From contig NZ_BAOS01000011.1 in the NCBI RefSeq assembly GCF_002443295.1, positions 1 through 64,000 on the forward strand: a stretch of DNA of 64,000 bases, written 5' to 3'. Numbering within the stretch: the stretch's first letter is position 1; the number at the start of each line of letters is the position of its first letter. Shown here piece after piece: positions 34,111 to 43,336 of the stretch. The notes beneath the pieces are model-generated. The model was given only the letters and a program-made list of their open reading frames with translations. It did no database searches and was not told the DNA's origin. This DNA is from Candidatus Scalindua japonica (GTDB lineage: Bacteria; Planctomycetota; Brocadiia; Brocadiales; Scalinduaceae). Both the position numbers and the translations under genes were made by a program.

Positions 34111-34181
34111 AAAACCAATATTATATAATTATAATAATGTTATTTTTTGTAATACATAGAGGGCAACTGAAAGCATGTTGA
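34107..34181 (+). CDS. Bridging micro-ORF (24 aa)
   Basis: The frame begins with an ATG that overlaps the flippase stop (ATGA) and has GAGGAG four bases before it. It encodes 24 residues, beginning MKNQYYIIIIMLFFVIHRG and strongly hydrophobic, and ends at a TGA overlapping the start of the radical SAM gene (ATGTTGA). The double overlap would couple translation from the flippase through to the radical SAM gene. It may be a real membrane micro-protein or only a coupling leader. Confidence 0.4.
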   Translation: MKNQYYIIIIMLFFVIHRGQLKAC

Positions 34182-35239
34182 AAAATTTATTTTCATTTCT
34201 AAATCATTGGCGCAAGAACAATCCTCATTTACGTGGATTTACCAGGAAGATATATCATTCCGATTATTTTCAGAATAGTATGGCTGTCCAATGGCTATGC
34301 AGAAAGACTATGAAGAATACTATGGCACTCGGCCTCCGATTTCCAACGCTTTTCTCAATAGAGGTAACTAATATATGTAATGCAGCCTGTGTTATGTGTC
34401 CAAGGGAGTCTCTAACACGACCCACAGGGATTATGTCCAATGATATTTTCAAGAAGATAATCGATGAAATAGCTGAAATTGGAAGTGAGGTTATTGCAAT
34501 CACAGGGTTGGGAGAACCGTTAATTGATAAAGATTTGGAAACTAAAATTAAATATGCAAAACAACGAAACATACGAATTGTACAACTTTTTACAAATGCG
34601 GCTTTGCTTGATGAAGAACGCACTGAAAAATTAATCAAAGCTGGCCTGGATAATATCATCATCAGTACAGATGCCGCAGACAAGGAAACCTATGAAAAGA
34701 TCAGGCTTAACCTCCCCTTTGAGAAAGTGGAAAGAAATATTAAAAATTTTATTCGTATCAGAAATGCATTAAAAGTTGAAAAACCGAAAATCAAACTAAA
34801 TATGACTGTCTTCGGTGAAAATGTGCATCAACGTACTTATTTCCATAGGAAATACAAAGACTATGTTGATGGAATCCATTTTTCTTATGCGCGTCAGTGG
34901 GGCGAAGACAAGTCTACATTTTCAAAGAGTGATACTGTGGTGAATAGATATATGTCTAAAACACGCGTTTACCCGTGTCCGCTACTTTGGCTGCATTTTA
35001 ATGTTTTCTGGGATGGTAGTGTACCATTGTGTTGCATGGACTTTGACTGCACCCATCCTCTTGGCCAAATCAATACGATGAGCATTAAAAACATATGGCA
35101 TGGAAATAAATTAAATAGTGTGCGCGATCAACATAACATGGGGAAATCTAACGAAAACAAACTTTGTAAGGACTGTATGTATTACATATCATGGTTTAGC
35201 GCATCGGTAGCTGCAAAGAAAAAAGAGTTCGTCGTGTAG
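34175..35239 (+). CDS. Radical SAM / SPASM-domain protein
   Basis: A 354-residue radical SAM enzyme with an N-terminal basic, aromatic-rich leader (about 1-55), cluster motif CNAACVMC (Cys68, Cys72, Cys75), the GLGEPLIDKDLE segment, and a C-terminal SPASM-type region: NVFWDGSVPLCCMDFD, GQINTMSIKNIWHG and KLCKDCMYY. The architecture matches the genes at 22926 and 44907. The start codon overlaps the stop of the upstream 24-aa micro-ORF, so expression is likely coupled to the flippase. SPASM proteins often install thioethers or C-C bonds in peptides or act in sugar modification; the neighbours favour a glycan or lipid-carrier substrate (inference). Confidence 0.9.
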   Translation: MLKNLFSFLNHWRKNNPHLRGFTRKIYHSDYFQNSMAVQWLCRKTMKNTMALGLRFPTLFSIEVTNICNAACVMCPRESLTRPTGIMSNDIFKKIIDEIAEIGSEVIAITGLGEPLIDKDLETKIKYAKQRNIRIVQLFTNAALLDEERTEKLIKAGLDNIIISTDAADKETYEKIRLNLPFEKVERNIKNFIRIRNALKVEKPKIKLNMTVFGENVHQRTYFHRKYKDYVDGIHFSYARQWGEDKSTFSKSDTVVNRYMSKTRVYPCPLLWLHFNVFWDGSVPLCCMDFDCTHPLGQINTMSIKNIWHGNKLNSVRDQHNMGKSNENKLCKDCMYYISWFSASVAAKKKEFVV

Positions 35240-35281
35240 GATGAAAAACAGGAAAACATAAAATATTGAAAGTTTATTATG

Positions 35282-35302
35282 TTAGTGATATTATTTCACT
35301 AA
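35282..35302. repeat. AT-rich hairpin after radical SAM gene
   Basis: TTAGTGA (35282-35288) and TCACTAA (35296-35302) are exact reverse complements with a seven-base loop, followed by TCTTTT. It could be a weak intrinsic terminator between 35239 and the glycosidase-like gene. Confidence 0.4.
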
Positions 35303-35460
35303 TCTTTTAAACTTGGTAAACATTATGTCACTCCTTGTATAAACCAATTTCTGAGATGTTTTTAATACCTGGAAAATATTTTGTCGTGATTAAGGCAACA
35401 ATAGATATTGAAGTTAGATAAACTCTTGTTTTTTATATTTTAAAAAAGGGGAAAAAGGAT

Positions 35461-37029
35461 ATGAAGACAATAATAACAATTTTTCTGTTCACAGCTTTTG
35501 TATTTATTGGCGTTACTAAAAAGGTTAATGCTATGACCTTCGGTATTGAATATGCCAATCCGGAATGGACAAGCTTTGTAGATTTTCCTAAATGCGCTAA
35601 AAGATTTGCCAACATAGATGTTCACGCTATGAAAATCCATGATATCTTATGGCGGGATATAGAACCCAACCCTCCTGTGAATGGAGTTCACAGTTATCAT
35701 TGGGACGGATTGGACAATCTCATCAGGATTTTTCAGTCAGAGGGTTTCACAGACATCGAAGTACTTTTGCAGAGCACCTCTTCCTGGGGAATGAGATCGC
35801 CCTTACCTAAGGAAAAAAAACTTATGAAAAGAAACCCCAGAAAAAAGCTCAAACCTTCTCTACCTCCTCATAAAAAACATAAACAGGATTACTATGATTA
35901 TATTTATAACGTTGTAGAGAGGTATGACGGTGATGGAGTTAAGGATATGCCAGGGCTGAGGTATCCAGTTTCTCATTGGGAGATTGAAACGGCGGCACAG
36001 GGATCATTTTCCTGGCTTGGTACTGTAAAGGAGTACATACAGATGCTTCAAGTCGCGTATAGTGCAGCAAAGTCTGCTAATCCCAACGCCACAATAATAT
36101 TGAGTGGTATTGAACTGGGTGACCTTCCGAGCCCAACCGTTGATATCAAAAAGAGAATCGAGCAAATAAAGGTTTCTGGTTTTTTATCAGGCATTAAGCG
36201 TGCCATGACCAAAAAAATCTGGACCAAGTGGTCTGATTTTAATATTGATATGCTGGAAGCCAAAGAGTTCTTCGATGTTGTAGAGTTTCATGCCTTAGAA
36301 GATTATCTAGCGATGTATACAACAGTAAACTGGATAAAAAAATTAATGACACGTTATGGCTACAATAAACCAATTCAGGCTGGTGATGCGTCAGCAGTCC
36401 CTACATTTGATATGGGCCCGGTTGCCTCGCATCCACACCCCTTTGCTCCCTTAAATATTAAACAAATCATTAAAATATTAGCAAATAGAGACCATCCCAG
36501 ACATAATGAAATCTACTCATGGTTTAGGGCTGAGCAATCCAGGCTGGTTGTTAAAAAATCGTTAGCTGGATTAGAACTTGGACTGGAAAAGATCAATTTT
36601 GGAATATTTACTGACAGCCCAACCGCATGGTCTGATAAGATGAAAAAAAATGCGCATAAGAATACCTTGCATTATAATTGGGCTCTAGGAGGGTTTATGG
36701 ACAAAGATTATGTTCCACATCCTGCCTATTACACATACAAGCTTACCGTAGAGAAATTAAAAAATGCGAGATTTGTCAAACGGCACAGTCTCGGATCCGG
36801 AGTTTATAGCTTTGAACTCTCATCACGGAATACCCCCCTATTTGTAATATGGAGCGAAAAGAATGTCAGGGAAAGGGTATCTGTTGGCTCCTCATTTAAT
36901 AAAGTAAAGATTACACATATTGTTACAAAATTTAATGAGCAAACTCCCTATTCTGAGATAGTAGAGGTAAATAATGGAAACGTTACTTTAGATTTGACAG
37001 AGGATCCTCTCTTTTTGGAACCCTTTTAA
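35461..37029 (+). CDS. Secreted TIM-barrel glycosidase-like protein
   Basis: A 522-residue exported protein: signal peptide (IITIFLFTAFVFIGVTKKVNA), then a probable (beta/alpha)8 barrel of the GH39/GH-A clan type (MKIHDILWRDIEPNP, SYHWDGLDNLIRIFQSEGF, HWEIETAAQGSF). The usual Asn-Glu acid/base pair of clan A is replaced by WEIET, though a Glu is retained. A late Glu/Asp-rich segment (FHALEDYLAMYTT, QAGDASAVPTFDM) would be near the nucleophile strand. A small beta-domain (about 430-522) ends the protein. AAAAAGGAT precedes the ATG. It may trim the polymer during export, or be a catalytically altered binding protein. The Wzy-like gene follows after four bases. Confidence 0.72.
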   Translation: MKTIITIFLFTAFVFIGVTKKVNAMTFGIEYANPEWTSFVDFPKCAKRFANIDVHAMKIHDILWRDIEPNPPVNGVHSYHWDGLDNLIRIFQSEGFTDIEVLLQSTSSWGMRSPLPKEKKLMKRNPRKKLKPSLPPHKKHKQDYYDYIYNVVERYDGDGVKDMPGLRYPVSHWEIETAAQGSFSWLGTVKEYIQMLQVAYSAAKSANPNATIILSGIELGDLPSPTVDIKKRIEQIKVSGFLSGIKRAMTKKIWTKWSDFNIDMLEAKEFFDVVEFHALEDYLAMYTTVNWIKKLMTRYGYNKPIQAGDASAVPTFDMGPVASHPHPFAPLNIKQIIKILANRDHPRHNEIYSWFRAEQSRLVVKKSLAGLELGLEKINFGIFTDSPTAWSDKMKKNAHKNTLHYNWALGGFMDKDYVPHPAYYTYKLTVEKLKNARFVKRHSLGSGVYSFELSSRNTPLFVIWSEKNVRERVSVGSSFNKVKITHIVTKFNEQTPYSEIVEVNNGNVTLDLTEDPLFLEPF

Positions 37030-37033
37030 AAAA

Positions 37034-38446
37034 ATGGCTCAGTTAACCTACTACAGGAGCATACAACAGGACAATCCTCACTATTCTTTAGTCAACATTT
37101 GCCTTTATGCAACACTAATATTTATACCAATGAAAAGGCTGGCAACATTGGGGTGGTTAGGGCTACCTGTTGAACTCACATTGGCCAAGCTGTTTATTTT
37201 ATTAACGCTTCTCGTATGGGTATTCCAATTATTGTATACCAAAGACTCTTCTTTTCTGAGTTCACCATTTAAAAGGATTTTAAATACTGCAATTATTTTA
37301 TATCTGTTTGCCGCTTGCCTCTCTCTTCTAAATGCGACTGAACCGTTTGCAGGTATTGCGCCTGTTGCCAGAAGACTTATAGTTATTCTGATCTATTATT
37401 TAATAATAAATATTGTACGTGATAACAAGTCTCTTCGTATTAGTATTATTGCTCTTATTATTGGTAATATCCCAAACATATTAGGTGGTATTTATGAACT
37501 GATTAGCCATCAACCAATAATTGATAACAGATTGCTTATTTCTCAAGATGAAGATGCCGGTGTAGAAAATTCTATTGCTGCATTTGGTGGATATATCCGG
37601 GTGCAAAGCTTCCTGTTAGATCCTGATATATTTGCCTATTTTACTATTCTTATAATGGGTTTAGTCCTTGCGTCTCTCTTTAGTACTTTTTTTTTCAGAT
37701 CCAAGCTGATATACACATTGTTGGTTTTGTTAGTTACTATGCATATTATCAATGTTTTTGCCGCTTCGTCCAGGGCAGGTTGGTTAGGGTTATTTGGTTG
37801 TCTGGTTACATTTTTCTTATTTATGCGGATAAAATATAAAGCCCTGCTATTAGCTGGTATTACGGTCATTACGATAATACTTTTTACAGGATTGGCCTTG
37901 TTGTCAGAAACTCCTATCCTGAGTAGATTAATGGGTGAATCCGGTCATCACTCGATTTCACAGAGGGAGGAAGATGCCAAACTTGGAATGACCACATTTA
38001 AGTCTGCTCCTATTCTGGGAGTTGGAATGGGTAATGTGGAAATTGTTCGACATCGTTTTTTCAAAACCGTTCCTGGATATCTTGAGAAACCGTGGATTAA
38101 ATACTTTACTAATGGTTACATCCAGATTCTCGCGGAGTGTGGCCTTATCGGCCTTTGTTGCTACTTATTGATTGTTATCTCTTTTATTATGATGATGGTG
38201 AAAGTAATCAGACACTCTACCAATAGAGGACAAATGACCTTGGCCTTGGGGATATTAGCATCTTTTTCTGGACACCTTATTATGTTAATAGCTTACAACC
38301 TTCATGATAGTGAGATTGTGTGGATTCTTACAGGTTTTGGTATGGCCTTATATACGATAAACGAAAAGGAAACATCTTCTACTATCAACCAAAAAACTCC
38401 TCCTTCATGGGTAGGGACAATTCTTTATCCACAGAAAGAGAAGTAA
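37034..38446 (+). CDS. O-antigen polymerase/ligase-like membrane protein (Wzy-like)
   Basis: A 470-residue polytopic protein with about 10-12 membrane helices and the Wzy_C/O-antigen ligase pattern: a long periplasmic loop after helix 9 with LMGESGHHSISQREEDAKLGMTTF, GVGMGNVEIVRHRFF, and YFTNGYIQILAECGLIGLCC, which matches the conserved loop of this superfamily. It should polymerise lipid-linked repeat units in the periplasm or ligate polymer to an acceptor. It begins four bases after the glycosidase-like gene, so the two are coupled. Family members cannot be told apart as polymerase or ligase by sequence reading alone. Confidence 0.88.
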   Translation: MAQLTYYRSIQQDNPHYSLVNICLYATLIFIPMKRLATLGWLGLPVELTLAKLFILLTLLVWVFQLLYTKDSSFLSSPFKRILNTAIILYLFAACLSLLNATEPFAGIAPVARRLIVILIYYLIINIVRDNKSLRISIIALIIGNIPNILGGIYELISHQPIIDNRLLISQDEDAGVENSIAAFGGYIRVQSFLLDPDIFAYFTILIMGLVLASLFSTFFFRSKLIYTLLVLLVTMHIINVFAASSRAGWLGLFGCLVTFFLFMRIKYKALLLAGITVITIILFTGLALLSETPILSRLMGESGHHSISQREEDAKLGMTTFKSAPILGVGMGNVEIVRHRFFKTVPGYLEKPWIKYFTNGYIQILAECGLIGLCCYLLIVISFIMMMVKVIRHSTNRGQMTLALGILASFSGHLIMLIAYNLHDSEIVWILTGFGMALYTINEKETSSTINQKTPPSWVGTILYPQKEK

Positions 38447-38472
38447 TAATTTCATTTTTTTAGTGATAAGAT

Positions 38473-38892
38473 ATGGTATTATACATATCTATAGAGTTAT
38501 CTCTTGTTGTATTTTTAGTTTGTTCACTTTTTTATAAACTTACCGAAAAACCCGGGATGCCACAAAACCGAATCCATGAACAACTGAGTAGAAAGAGAAC
38601 AGGCACATCCTTTGCTGATCTGCATGAGTGGATGTGTGGATCTAAACTTACTTGTAAAGAGTATGAGCAAAGGCATACTATTATTAATATCCTTGATAAT
38701 ATACCATATGTTAGAAAACGTTGGGGAGAAACGGGTGTTCAAGAATATCTATATCATTTTCACGATGATTTTGAACGAAACAAGGCTATCAGATTAACAA
38801 ATTTTTTTATGAAACTACCCCTGGTTAGATCAATTTTGAAGTCTACTGCAATTATTTATGATTTTATGGCGTATCTTTTTATTTCAAAATAA
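38473..38892 (+). CDS. Unrecognised 139-aa protein of the locus
   Basis: A 139-residue protein with one N-terminal membrane segment (LYISIELSLVVFLVCSLFY) followed by a cytosolic or periplasmic, charged and aromatic-rich domain containing RKRTGTSFADLHEWMCG, YEQRHTIINILDNIPYVR and GETGVQEYLYHFHDDFE. It ends with a possible second hydrophobic helix. It follows the Wzy-like gene by 26 bases and precedes the GT2 gene by 63, so it is in the operon. No family is recognised. A subunit of the polymerase complex is conceivable from position only. Confidence 0.6.
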   Translation: MVLYISIELSLVVFLVCSLFYKLTEKPGMPQNRIHEQLSRKRTGTSFADLHEWMCGSKLTCKEYEQRHTIINILDNIPYVRKRWGETGVQEYLYHFHDDFERNKAIRLTNFFMKLPLVRSILKSTAIIYDFMAYLFISK

Positions 38893-38955
38893 CCTTTTAT
38901 CTCTCAACACAAATATTTATACTCAGATTCTGTTGAATGGAGAGAGTATACGAAA

Positions 38956-39780
38956 ATGTCTATTGATATAACTATTGGTATAATTACATGGAAGGCAAAG
39001 AAGCTGCTGAAACAGTTATTGGATTCCATTCAGACTAATGTTAATAGTGTTAACCATGAGGTAATAGTACTGGATAATCAATCAGCAGATGGTACGGTAG
39101 AGATGTTAGAAAGTGATTATCCTGATATCAGACTTGTCAGAAACCCAACTAACGAAGGTGTTGCGCCAGCGAGAAATAAGATTTTCAGTCTGGCACAAGG
39201 AAAATATATTGTCATTTTAGACGTTGATACTGAAGTGCTCCCGCGATCCATGGAGACCCTGTTGGATACTATGGATGCTCATCCAGATGTAGCGATTGGA
39301 GGCCCGAAACTGGTCTATGGAGACGGTAGACTTCAATTATCATGTAGACCATTCCCTACTCTTTTCAATATAATAATTGAAGGTACATTTTTAAAGAACT
39401 GGTTCCCGAAAAGTAGTTTTGTCAAAGATTATACTATGGAAGATTGGGACCATACTGATATGAGAGAGGTTGACTGGATGTATGGAGCATGCTTGATTAT
39501 TAGAAGAGAAAGCCTTTCGACAATAGGATTTTTTGATGAAAGTTTCTTTTACCTTTATGAAGATGTTGACCTTTGTTTCAGAGCCAAAAAACTGGGGTTC
39601 AAGGTAATGTATATACCGGAAGCAACGGTAATACACTTTCTCGAAAGAGAAGAGAAAGGCCTGTTTCATCCAAGGATCCGTAGTCATATAAAGAGTGTTT
39701 TCCGTTACCTTGTCAAGGATTATTACGGATTTGCACGAGTTAAATGCAGGCTGAATAGTAAAAAAGCTGAGGTTAAATAA
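38956..39780 (+). CDS. Family 2 glycosyltransferase
   Basis: A 274-residue GT-A fold enzyme, probably cytosolic face of the inner membrane. Motifs: GIITWKAKKLLKQLLDSI, VLDNQSADGTVEML, AKGKYIV-type segment (AQGKYIVILDVDTEV, with the DxD metal site DVD), GACLIIRRESL, and FFYLYEDVDLCFRAKKLGFK (catalytic ED). This layout is typical of rhamnosyl- and other dTDP/GDP-sugar GT2 enzymes of O-antigen loci. GGAGAG precedes the ATG. It would add one sugar to the lipid-linked repeat unit. The donor cannot be read from the sequence. Confidence 0.93.
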   Translation: MSIDITIGIITWKAKKLLKQLLDSIQTNVNSVNHEVIVLDNQSADGTVEMLESDYPDIRLVRNPTNEGVAPARNKIFSLAQGKYIVILDVDTEVLPRSMETLLDTMDAHPDVAIGGPKLVYGDGRLQLSCRPFPTLFNIIIEGTFLKNWFPKSSFVKDYTMEDWDHTDMREVDWMYGACLIIRRESLSTIGFFDESFFYLYEDVDLCFRAKKLGFKVMYIPEATVIHFLEREEKGLFHPRIRSHIKSVFRYLVKDYYGFARVKCRLNSKKAEVK

Positions 39781-39926
39781 GTTAACAAGTCAGATGCAGA
39801 ATGTAACAAAACGGAATCAAGAATCTTGACTCTAAATTTTATATATTAAATTAACGTCACTCCAGACATTGCCCCCTGTTGAGGTTTGTGCAAAATGTAC
39901 TGGTGGACTGAAGGGATTGTCTTGCT

Positions 39927-40820
39927 GTGAATTGTAATCTTTGTAACTCAAATAAGATTCATAGAAAATATACTCTTACTGAATTTGATGTGCTTCAATG
40001 TCAGAATTGTAATCTGGTTTTCCTCTCTCACATACCTGATGAGGAAGAGCTAAAGGAACTTTACTCTTCAGATTACTATCGGGAAAGAGAAAAATACTAC
40101 TTTGACAATATAGTAACAAATCCGGAGAGTGGAAATTTCGATGAAAATATTGAAGCATTCTCCTCTGGACTTGAAAAATTAAATTCCATGAAGACTGGTA
40201 AGGGAAAACTTCTTGATATTGGATGTGGGCTGGGGATTTTTCTAAATATGGCAAAGGAGGACGGTTGGAGTGCGTGTGGAGTTGATGTATCACCATATGC
40301 GGTAAAGTACGCAAAGGAGAAATTCGGCCTGGACGCGCACAATAGTGGTGTATTGGGGAACATTGAATTTCCATCTGAAACTTTCGATGTAGTAACTCTA
40401 TGGGATTCTTTAGAACATTTCCCTGATCCTTTAGGACAATTCAGAGAAATTCACAGAGTACTAAAAAAAGATGGTTTTGTTATGCTGAATGTTCCTAACG
40501 AGACATCCCTTATGAGAACAATCGCAAAATACTTATATATTACGACAGGAAGTTTTTTTAAATATCCTGTAAAAAAACTATATCATAATTATCATCTTTA
40601 TTATTTTGATATGGTTGCCGCCGGAACACTTCTGAAAAAAAGTGGATTTGAAATCTTCCTGGTTGAGAAGACAACAATTCCGACTGTAAAAGCAAGGGGT
40701 TCATCCCTTGAAAAAGGTGTGGTAAAAATACTTTCAAGTCTTGAAAAAAGTTTTGGCATGGAATACGAATTACGTATAATAGCAAAAAAAGCTTACGTGA
40801 ACGATCAGAATGAGGAGTAA
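39927..40820 (+). CDS. SAM-dependent methyltransferase with zinc ribbon
   Basis: A 297-residue protein beginning with GTG. The N-terminal ribbon has CNLC (Cys3, Cys6) and CQNC (Cys25, Cys28), as in C-methyltransferases of sugar pathways (the Methyltransf_13/14 type with N-terminal zinc binding). The class I core follows: LLDIGCGLGIFL (about 95-106), CGVDVSPYAVKYAKEKFG, TFDVVTLWDSLEHFPDPLGQ. It is tightly followed by the phosphodiesterase gene (gap of two bases). The unit probably modifies a sugar nucleotide or lipid-linked sugar, consistent with neighbouring radical SAM genes. A protein methyltransferase role is less likely. Confidence 0.88.
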   Translation: MNCNLCNSNKIHRKYTLTEFDVLQCQNCNLVFLSHIPDEEELKELYSSDYYREREKYYFDNIVTNPESGNFDENIEAFSSGLEKLNSMKTGKGKLLDIGCGLGIFLNMAKEDGWSACGVDVSPYAVKYAKEKFGLDAHNSGVLGNIEFPSETFDVVTLWDSLEHFPDPLGQFREIHRVLKKDGFVMLNVPNETSLMRTIAKYLYITTGSFFKYPVKKLYHNYHLYYFDMVAAGTLLKKSGFEIFLVEKTTIPTVKARGSSLEKGVVKILSSLEKSFGMEYELRIIAKKAYVNDQNEE

Positions 40821-40822
40821 CA

Positions 40823-42508
40823 ATGGATAATAGAAAAGTTTTTCTTTTGGGTCTGGACGGAGCGACATTTAATTTGATTTTACCATGGGTTTCCGATGGT
40901 GAACTACCAGCATTTTCAAAATTTATCTCTGAAGGTGTATATAGCGAGTTAGAATCTGTGCCCAACCAAAGGAGCGCTGCGGCATGGACATCATTCATGA
41001 CAGGGAAAAACCCAGGCAAACACGGCATATTTGAGTTTTATGAATACCTGCCGTCAACATATAATTTACGTTTTATTAACGGGAAAGCCAGGGATGGAGA
41101 TAGCCTATGGAAAATATTAAGCAATAACGGAAAAAATGTTGGAATAATCAATGTGCCAATGACGTATCCCGCTGAAGATGTAAATGGTTTTCTTATAGCC
41201 GGACTTGACAGCCCCAGTGTTAAAAGCAGGAACTTTACGTATCCAGAGGATCTTTACAACACCCTACAGGAAAAATTTGGTGACTATATTCTCGAACCGG
41301 GACTTACAGGCGCAATTGTTGGCGGAAGAATTGAAGACGCTATTGAGTTGATCAAGGTTGAGCTTACACAGAAAATGGACATAAGCCGTTACCTCATGAG
41401 TACGTACCCATGGGACTTTTTCACGGTAGTATTGAGAAGTCTGGATGCCGTACAACACTGTTTCTGGAAGTATATGGACATTTCGCATCCACATTATAAT
41501 GTTTCAGAGTCGAGAAAATATGAGAAAACTATTCTCAATACGTACAAAATGATAGACCGTTTTCTGGCAGAACTTATGGAGATATTAGATGAAGATACCA
41601 ACTTTATAATAATGTCTGATCATGGTTTTGGACAAAAACACCCAGCTACAAATCAGTTGAATCAGTGGCTTGAAAGTAAGGGTTACCTCGCATATAATAA
41701 ATCTCCGCAAAGCGGTTCCTCAGGTTTACTGGGTAAATTATACAGAGGTGTTGTTGGCAGAACTCCCAGAAAAACAAAAGAGTGGTTGTGGGAAACATTT
41801 CCATCTTTGAGGGACAAAGTACAGACACGACTCTGTTTTGCAAATATGGACTGGTCTAATACTCTGGCGTACTCAGATTCACTTTTCCCTAATGTTAGAA
41901 TTAATTTAACGGGGAGAGAGTTGCACGGAACAGTAAAATCTAAAAAAGAGTATGAAGATTTAATTAAAAAACTGGTTACTGAACTGAAAGAGCTAAGAGA
42001 CATAAATACTGGGGAAAAGATAGTGAAGGATGTTTTCAGAAGAGAGGAAATTTATCATGGGAAATATGTGAACAATACTCCTGATCTCCTTTTAAGGTGG
42101 AGGGAAGATATCACTATTTCAGGTATCAGCATAGAACAGTCAACTGAAACAAAACCCACTACTCCATTCATACCGGGAGAAGATTACCGTGTAATTAGTG
42201 GTGATCATCAGTTAAATGGTATTTTTATGGCTAGAGGTAAAGGTATCAAAGATGGAATAAAACTGGATAAAGCCAACATTATGGATATTGCTCCAACTGT
42301 TCTGTATCAAATGGGAGTGTCAATCCCGGATGAGATGGATGGGAGTGTACTTTCTTCAATATTTTGTGAGAGTTTTCTGGACTCCAATACCGTTGCCTAT
42401 AAACACAACAACTTGGATGGAGCTGAATCCCGTGATTTTGCAGAATATACAGAAGAAGAAGAGAAGGAACTGGAGAACAGGTTAAGAGGATTGGGATATA
42501 TTGAATAA
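40823..42508 (+). CDS. Alkaline-phosphatase-superfamily phosphodiesterase
   Basis: A 561-residue member of the type I phosphodiesterase/nucleotide pyrophosphatase-like family. The metal-site Asp lies in LLGLDGATFNLILPW. The nucleophile region is VPNQRSAAAWTSFMTGKNPG, where the usual Thr is Ser or is shifted. Further metal ligands are in IIMSDHGFGQ and VISGDHQLNGIFMARGKGI. The C-terminus RLRGLGYIE is a family tail seen in proteins of polysaccharide clusters. No signal peptide is present, so a cytosolic role is likely. AGGAG precedes the ATG, and the gene is two bases after the methyltransferase. Its substrate may be a sugar-phosphate or lipid-phosphate intermediate (inference). Confidence 0.88.
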   Translation: MDNRKVFLLGLDGATFNLILPWVSDGELPAFSKFISEGVYSELESVPNQRSAAAWTSFMTGKNPGKHGIFEFYEYLPSTYNLRFINGKARDGDSLWKILSNNGKNVGIINVPMTYPAEDVNGFLIAGLDSPSVKSRNFTYPEDLYNTLQEKFGDYILEPGLTGAIVGGRIEDAIELIKVELTQKMDISRYLMSTYPWDFFTVVLRSLDAVQHCFWKYMDISHPHYNVSESRKYEKTILNTYKMIDRFLAELMEILDEDTNFIIMSDHGFGQKHPATNQLNQWLESKGYLAYNKSPQSGSSGLLGKLYRGVVGRTPRKTKEWLWETFPSLRDKVQTRLCFANMDWSNTLAYSDSLFPNVRINLTGRELHGTVKSKKEYEDLIKKLVTELKELRDINTGEKIVKDVFRREEIYHGKYVNNTPDLLLRWREDITISGISIEQSTETKPTTPFIPGEDYRVISGDHQLNGIFMARGKGIKDGIKLDKANIMDIAPTVLYQMGVSIPDEMDGSVLSSIFCESFLDSNTVAYKHNNLDGAESRDFAEYTEEEEKELENRLRGLGYIE

Positions 42509-42520
42509 GAGGGTAATTTT

Positions 42521-43336
42521 GTGAATAACAATGATAAAATAAAAGATGATTCGGGCCGGATTCAAACTATTCATGAATCCGAGAAAAACTACTTTGACAA
42601 TAAGGCACAGACAGAGAGCGAGGAGTTTGAAAAAGGAGGATGGTTCGTTGACCATACGCGTCACAAGGCAGTCCTTAAGATTTGGGGGCTTGATGAAAGT
42701 CTAAATGGCAAGAAAGTTTTGGAATGTGGTTGCGGAACAGGATTCTTTACTACGCTTCTCGCTAAGATAGGAGCGGAAGTCTGGTGTTTCGATCTCTCTT
42801 CAAAATGTGTTGACTTAACAAAGAAGAGGGCTGAACTTAACAAAACAGGTGACAAGATCAATGCGAGAGTAGCTTCTTTTGAAAATATGGATTATGAAGA
42901 TGAAAGTTTTGATATCGTTTTGGGGAAAAATATACTCCATCACATTCCGGATATTGATGCAGCCGGCAAACAAATCCGGCGTATACTGAAGACCGGAGGA
43001 AAAGCTGTATTTTACGAGCTTAATGCCAGCAACCCGATCCTGATTTTCTTCAGAAACCACATAATTGGAAAAACTCGATTAATACCTAAGCTTGGCACGC
43101 ATGATGAACACCCTTTAACAGCTGATGAAGTGGAAAAACTGTCCAGGATATTTAATCATCGTTGTAAAATAAGTTATCCAAAGTTTCGTTTTTTTGGCAA
43201 GTTTGACCGGCAAGTATTTCAACAGCGTTATAAACCAATCTCTTTCTTTCTTGAAGGAATAGACAATATGATTTACCTTTTTTTTCCTCCATTGAGGAAA
43301 TATAGTTACAAGATACTACTTGAGTTTGAAAAGTAA
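42521..43336 (+). CDS. Class I SAM-dependent methyltransferase
   Basis: A 271-residue methyltransferase starting at GTG with GAGGG upstream. Core motifs are VLECGCGTGFFTTLLA (about 66-82), GAEVWCFDLSSKCVDLTKKR, NARVASFENMDYEDESFDIV and GKNILHHIPDID. It closely follows the phosphodiesterase gene (12 bases). The layout is that of UbiE-like enzymes with a C-terminal helical cap of about 80 residues, and it is the third methyltransferase of this arm. Substrate is unknown; methylation of a sugar hydroxyl or of a lipid is most plausible given the neighbours. Confidence 0.9.
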   Translation: MNNNDKIKDDSGRIQTIHESEKNYFDNKAQTESEEFEKGGWFVDHTRHKAVLKIWGLDESLNGKKVLECGCGTGFFTTLLAKIGAEVWCFDLSSKCVDLTKKRAELNKTGDKINARVASFENMDYEDESFDIVLGKNILHHIPDIDAAGKQIRRILKTGGKAVFYELNASNPILIFFRNHIIGKTRLIPKLGTHDEHPLTADEVEKLSRIFNHRCKISYPKFRFFGKFDRQVFQQRYKPISFFLEGIDNMIYLFFPPLRKYSYKILLEFEK

